Assembly: GCA_019722365.1 (NCBI GenBank)
Contig: JADFUC010002358.1
Span: 1,178,001 to 1,242,000 of the forward strand
DNA: 64,000 nucleotides
Origin: Lithospermum erythrorhizon
Taxonomy: Eukaryota; Streptophyta; Magnoliopsida; Boraginales; Boraginaceae
Direction of reading: 5' to 3'
Notes under the pieces: generated by a model
The model's database searches: none
Told to the model about the DNA's origin: nothing
What the model saw: the letters and a program-made list of their open reading frames with translations, nothing else
Translations under genes and position numbers: made by a program
Shown: piece by piece, positions 60,064-64,000 of the stretch
Layout: every line of letters starts with the position of its first letter
Numbering within the stretch: the stretch's first letter is position 1

Positions 60064-61620
60064 CCATCACGGTGTCTTTTCTGCTTTGTAGTTCTGAGTA
60101 CATCCACCACCTAATGAAGGAAAACAAAAATTAGGAAGTCATGTTGAACAACAGGTTTGATATCAAGAAGAAACACTTTGTCATAACATATTACCTTAGG
60201 GGCTTTAAGCACCTCCTGAAAGTATGCCAAAACCAAGACGAGGATCTATCTTTGCAGGCGCCTTATACTTGAAGCCTATAATATAAATCTCAGCTGACGC
60301 AGACCTACTAGCCAATGGTTTTTCCACTTCAACCCTCTCAAAAAGCTGACAAACAAATTAAAGTTAACCACACGACTACCCCATAATAGTTTCAATCAAC
60401 ATAAACATCAACTAATATGAAACATGCCAGTATTAATAATGGGCTAAAATTCCAGAAGTAATTACCTGTCTGAGACAATACAGAACAGCACTGTAATCTT
60501 GGGACCTGAAAACCTGTTCCACATCAATTCTCAAAAATTTAATCAATGTTTCATATATTCATCAAAATAGTAATAAAATGGAGTCTAAATTATCATTTTA
60601 TTAATAAATTACACCAAAAATACCAGCATTTGATATATTCTTGAACATATATTATAAAACATATACTATCTTCTTAAAAAGGAGGGAATACATATTCGCA
60701 TACTAACACACAAAAACATAATCACAGATTCATTTTACCAATTAATCTACTTAAAAACCTTTAGTAAATCTAAAGCTACAATAAGAGCCAACATCTCGAC
60801 GCATACATTTTCGCTAACCTAATTCACTATTACCGCTAATTTTGATTCAAATCAATGTTGTGTGGGCCAATTAAGACCACAAAGTTTTACAAGTAGACAA
60901 TCTTTTAGTATAATAGTTGGTAAAAATACACCAAAAGATAGTGTTTTTAAGTCCTTCCTATTAACACAATAACTTTGACTCAAATCAACGTTAAGTACCT
61001 CCATAAAAGCTACAAAATTTACTAAGTTCATCGAAATTGAAACTGGATAATCTATTTTAAAAGAAGTTAGTACATAGGCAAACATTCATATTAACCCAAA
61101 ATCGAGTTCGATAACTATCTACTACTTCAAAATAGATACTAAGCATATGTAGTGTATATCCAAAAGTCAACCATCAAAAAGTAAACAACTAGACAACCTA
61201 TTTGAAACAGTAGCACATATTCACACACAAATACATAAGCATACATTGATCTAGCAATCAATAATCTTAATAACTTGGTGACAAAAGTCCCGTAACCGAA
61301 TTAATAACCAACACATATTGGCACACACGTACATATGCATACACTTAGGCATGGAGGTATCACAATATTTGGTAAAAATTCACCAAAAGATAGTATTTTT
61401 AAGTAGTTATCAATACCTTGGTAACAAAAGTTCCCTTAGGAGCCAACAAGTCAGCAGCCAACTTAACCGAATCAATAACCACAAAGCATTCTTGACTAGT
61501 GGCCTCCTTAGCCCACGGCCCCTCCAACATTAGACTCCATCATGAGCACCAAATCGAACGCCCTAACCCCCATGCTCCCCCATAACTCTCTTTAACAGCC
61601 GCCTTGCATTTCGGAAGAGT
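60064..61620 (-). pseudogene. SPB1 fragment (exons 1-4), copy 2
   Basis: Exon 1 is present only from about 61620 to 61417 (second half of the FtsJ domain; start codon and SAM-binding CAAPGG lost). Exon 2 is 60513-60466 and clean (VFRSQDYSAVLYCLRQ). Exon 3 is 60345-60195, 151 nt instead of 156, so out of frame. Exon 4 is 60110-60064. The copy ends just past exon 4 at the ALMT junction. It cannot make SPB1, but its exon 2 and intron 2 show what the full-length copy should look like. Confidence 0.85.
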
Positions 61621-62462
61621 CTAAAATAGCCAGATAATGGTGTTATCTTACTTCGTCGAACCCCCGATTTTTCCAATTTTCTCAGATAATGGTGTTATCT
61701 TACTTCGTCGAACCGCGGTGTTGTTATTGAATTCGAGCGGGTGTTCGGTAACTCAATCGAGTAGACATTTATTCCAACTAATACTCATTAGGTATTTTTT
61801 TTACTATCAAGCGATAAATTCCTACTTAAATTGACCGATAGTCAATCTAATCTAATAATCAAATTATCGAATCCAATAATCAAATTGGTTATTTGGATGG
61901 AGTACCGAACTGGTATCGAATTACCACGTCCGTTGACAACCCCAACTTCAACTGTTTGAGCTTGGTATATTTCATGTAAGTGTGTCCATGATAAATTACT
62001 CTCTACGAGATTACTAGAAAGGCGGTAACCTTAGTTGAAGCTCAAGTGATTCAAGTCTAAAGCTCAACTTTACAAGATACTTTAATATTTGTAGTTTGTA
62101 ATGTGTGATAATAATATGTACGAGAACATCATACGAACTTGTTACGAGAATTGCTTGAATAGAGGTGAAGCTCAAATTGAGTCCAACCTTAGATCCATGG
62201 TTCGACATAACACTTTGTCGAGTGGAACTCAGTTTTAGGGAACGATGTAAAACCCTTCTAACGATCAACAAAAGGTGCAAAATTATGAAACTCAAAGCTC
62301 GCATATACGAAGGGGTTTGGAAATCTAAATTCCACATGAACAACGAAAATACTAAATGAATGTAAATGCAATAATAGAAAAAGAACTAGTTTAAAGGGGC
62401 AACAGAAATATCCAGAGAAAAACAGAAAATTGTTATCTAGGACAACATGTATAGTAACACTC

Positions 62463-63567
62463 TTAAGTAGTGTAAGTTGCCCTAGTGAAAATCTGCTGAC
62501 TTGAGTGAGCAGAAACCATTTTGATCAACCCTTTTCCCATCAACTCTTGGATAGCCTTCCTTGCAAGAGATCCACTAATCTGTATACACAAACAGGATAA
62601 TTGCTTATACCATAATTCAACAATCAGATTTGATGGTGAAAATACATAAACAACCAAGAATCAGAACATAATTAACAATTAGGTACCCCCTCTATACAAT
62701 TAGATGGTCAAGACCTTTACACTTTCAAACAAATAAAATTCACAATGGAGGCGGTTGAGTACTTGGTGGTGGTGCTGGTGCATAGTAGAGTTTATCAGAT
62801 ATAATAACGAAGGGAATATCCGACAACTGAAAACTGTGTATTTGATGTGAAATTACTAAGGAGCACTAGTTTTTCCGTGAGAGTAAAAACCAATAAGTTA
62901 AATTTGATAACTAAACAGCCGGTCAGTATGGCTTCAATTTTGTTAATCTCTCTAGTTTAACAGATTAATAGATTTATAAAACATCTCGATGATAAAGTTT
63001 TAATGTTCCTTTCAGGATTCAATTACAATGGTAACAAAGTAAATTAACAGTAGTATGAGTGTACAAGCAACGATACATTATAAGAGCCAATTGCAGGAAC
63101 CACATAGTTTCATCTTAAGCATTTACAATTCACATGCACACCAGAAACTATATCACTAAATCAATTAAAACTAAACACACAAAAACATAAATCTATGAAT
63201 AATCAATTGAAAATGGAAAACAAATCAAAATTAGTAAAATAAATATAATCGTGAAGAAATGAGTGAGTGAAAGCGTACCCTAAGACGGTCAGATAGGATG
63301 GAAGGAGTGATGAGCTTGAACTTAGGAGCTTCAGAGATAAGCTTGTCGTAGGTTGCCTTATCAAACAATACCATGTTGTTCACCTTCTCCTTTTGCTTTC
63401 CCTTGCTCCACTTCTGTTTTAACCCAAACAACATTAATACAAACAATCAACACATAAGCAATAATAATAATAAATAATAATAATTTAATGACCTTCTTCT
63501 TCTGCTTTCCACCACCAGATTTAGCTGGCTTGGATATGGAGGAGTGAGCCGCTCTCTTTGGTGCCAT
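62463..63567 (-). CDS. 40S ribosomal protein S25 (eS25), intact copy
   Basis: Exons 63567-63493, 63413-63279, 62579-62463 join in phase 0 to give 108 residues, the standard plant S25 length. The basic N-terminus ([25 protein letters not shown]) is followed by the S25 core: [65 protein letters not shown], and the C-terminal end [19 protein letters not shown]25 is a 40S surface protein near the decoding region and tRNA exit side. Exon 1 differs from copy 1 (RAAHSSIS for KAAPPPSS). TATA box at 63654-63645; AAACCC near 63605. Only this copy has an open frame. Confidence 0.93.
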
Positions 63568-63644
63568 GGTGTGATGGATCTCGGCGAGGGGGCGCGGCGA
63601 AGGAGGGTTTAGAACAAAATGAGGTCCAGCTATTCGCAGGCTGC

Positions 63645-63654
63645 TTATATAGCT
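63645..63654 (-). promoter_or_regulatory. TATA box of RPS25 copy 2
   Basis: AGCTATATAA on the minus strand about 80 bp upstream of the ATG, identical to copy 1. Confidence 0.75.
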
Positions 63655-63740
63655 GATTGAATTTTCTCTGGCTAGTATAAGCATTGCTTCATTGAAGATG
63701 GCCCAAATCAGTGTCCATTGGATCAAAGGCAGGTTAGTGG

Positions 63741-64000
63741 ATCGTATCGATGGATGTCCGCTGTGAATAAACATGTGTCCAATATGAACAAATGTAAGGC
63801 CCTCGATCAGCATACCCTCATCAACTGCTGATCAAAATTATCCGAGCTTTGCCCGAACTGATCGACGTCGGGTTAATTCCAGCTGAACGTGTACGACACG
63901 ATCAAAATACCAGAGGATGCGATCGAACATGATCGCATCGTGACGCGGGCAAGTGAGCCGAGCCCGCGATCGCCGCGCCCGGCCTGCAATTCGCTGCCGC
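63741..64000. other. GC-rich terminal segment of unknown origin
   Basis: From about 63820 the sequence turns GC-rich, with repeated GATCG and CGCG words, unlike the AT-rich rest. No ORF, motif or plant feature is recognisable. Confidence 0.4.

Larger units (their letters stand above)
60009..63740. repeat. Duplicated block, copy 2 (partial SPB1, RPS25)
   Basis: Matches 48788-53245 plus 56231-56300 in the same orientation, with many small indels. It joins the ALMT exon at GGATTGGTGCAT, against GAATTGGTGCAT in copy 1. Confidence 0.92.

Noticed and set aside
1..64000. tRNA, rRNA genes or a CRISPR array
   Set aside because: No cloverleaf, no rRNA core words and no regular repeat-spacer array; the tRNA-like boxes fit SINEs better.

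Overview
This is nuclear DNA from a flowering plant, almost certainly a eudicot. The genes have short exons with GT-AG introns, the flanks are AT-rich, and the gene families (SPB1, RPS25, ALMT, CIB-type bHLH, universal stress protein, GRP/RBG, LRR receptor kinase) are all plant ones. The species cannot be named from this window. All coordinates come from reading the sequence by eye; splice sites were placed by frame continuity plus GT/AG. No alignment or search was run.

Layout. 1-3.6 kb (minus): LRR receptor-like pseudokinase of the At2g16250 type, running off the left edge, with a lesion at its N-terminus. 3.6-20 kb: gene-poor, with SINE-like relics, a Mutator-like long-TIR element (10.75-12.37 kb), a 447-bp tandem duplication (13.9-14.7 kb), a minisatellite (16.4-16.7 kb) and a decayed CACTA TNP2 transposase (17.2-18.6 kb). 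20.3-21.2 kb (plus): glycine-rich RNA-binding protein gene, followed by a fossil 3' end of a 3-ketoacyl-CoA synthase gene. 22-27 kb: repeats. 27-28.9 kb (plus): CIB-type bHLH gene.

31.6-45.3 kb (minus): one universal-stress-protein gene whose second intron is about 12.8 kb. It holds a nest of mobile DNA: a probable Stowaway-like MITE interrupted by Ty1/copia element A (plus), itself interrupted by Ty1/copia element B (minus). 45.9-50.6 kb (minus): the SPB1 rRNA methyltransferase gene. 52.0-53.1 kb (minus): a 40S ribosomal protein S25 gene. 53.26-56.22 kb: an AT-rich insertion with 15-16 bp target-site repeats. 57.85-60.0 kb (minus): a vacuolar-type ALMT anion channel gene truncated at its 5' end. 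60.0-63.7 kb: a second, truncated copy of the SPB1-RPS25 block, fused into the first visible ALMT exon. The last 180 bases are GC-rich and unlike the rest.

How the parts relate. SPB1 and RPS25 are both ribosome genes, and both have telo-box-like AAACCC motifs near the start. The two copies of the block complement each other: copy 1 has full-length SPB1 but a frame-broken RPS25, while copy 2 has a clean RPS25 but only the first four SPB1 exons in part. Differences between copies are mostly small indels, and one lesion looks like a spliced-mRNA junction. Assembly or polishing error is therefore a live alternative to real gene decay wherever a broken frame is reported.
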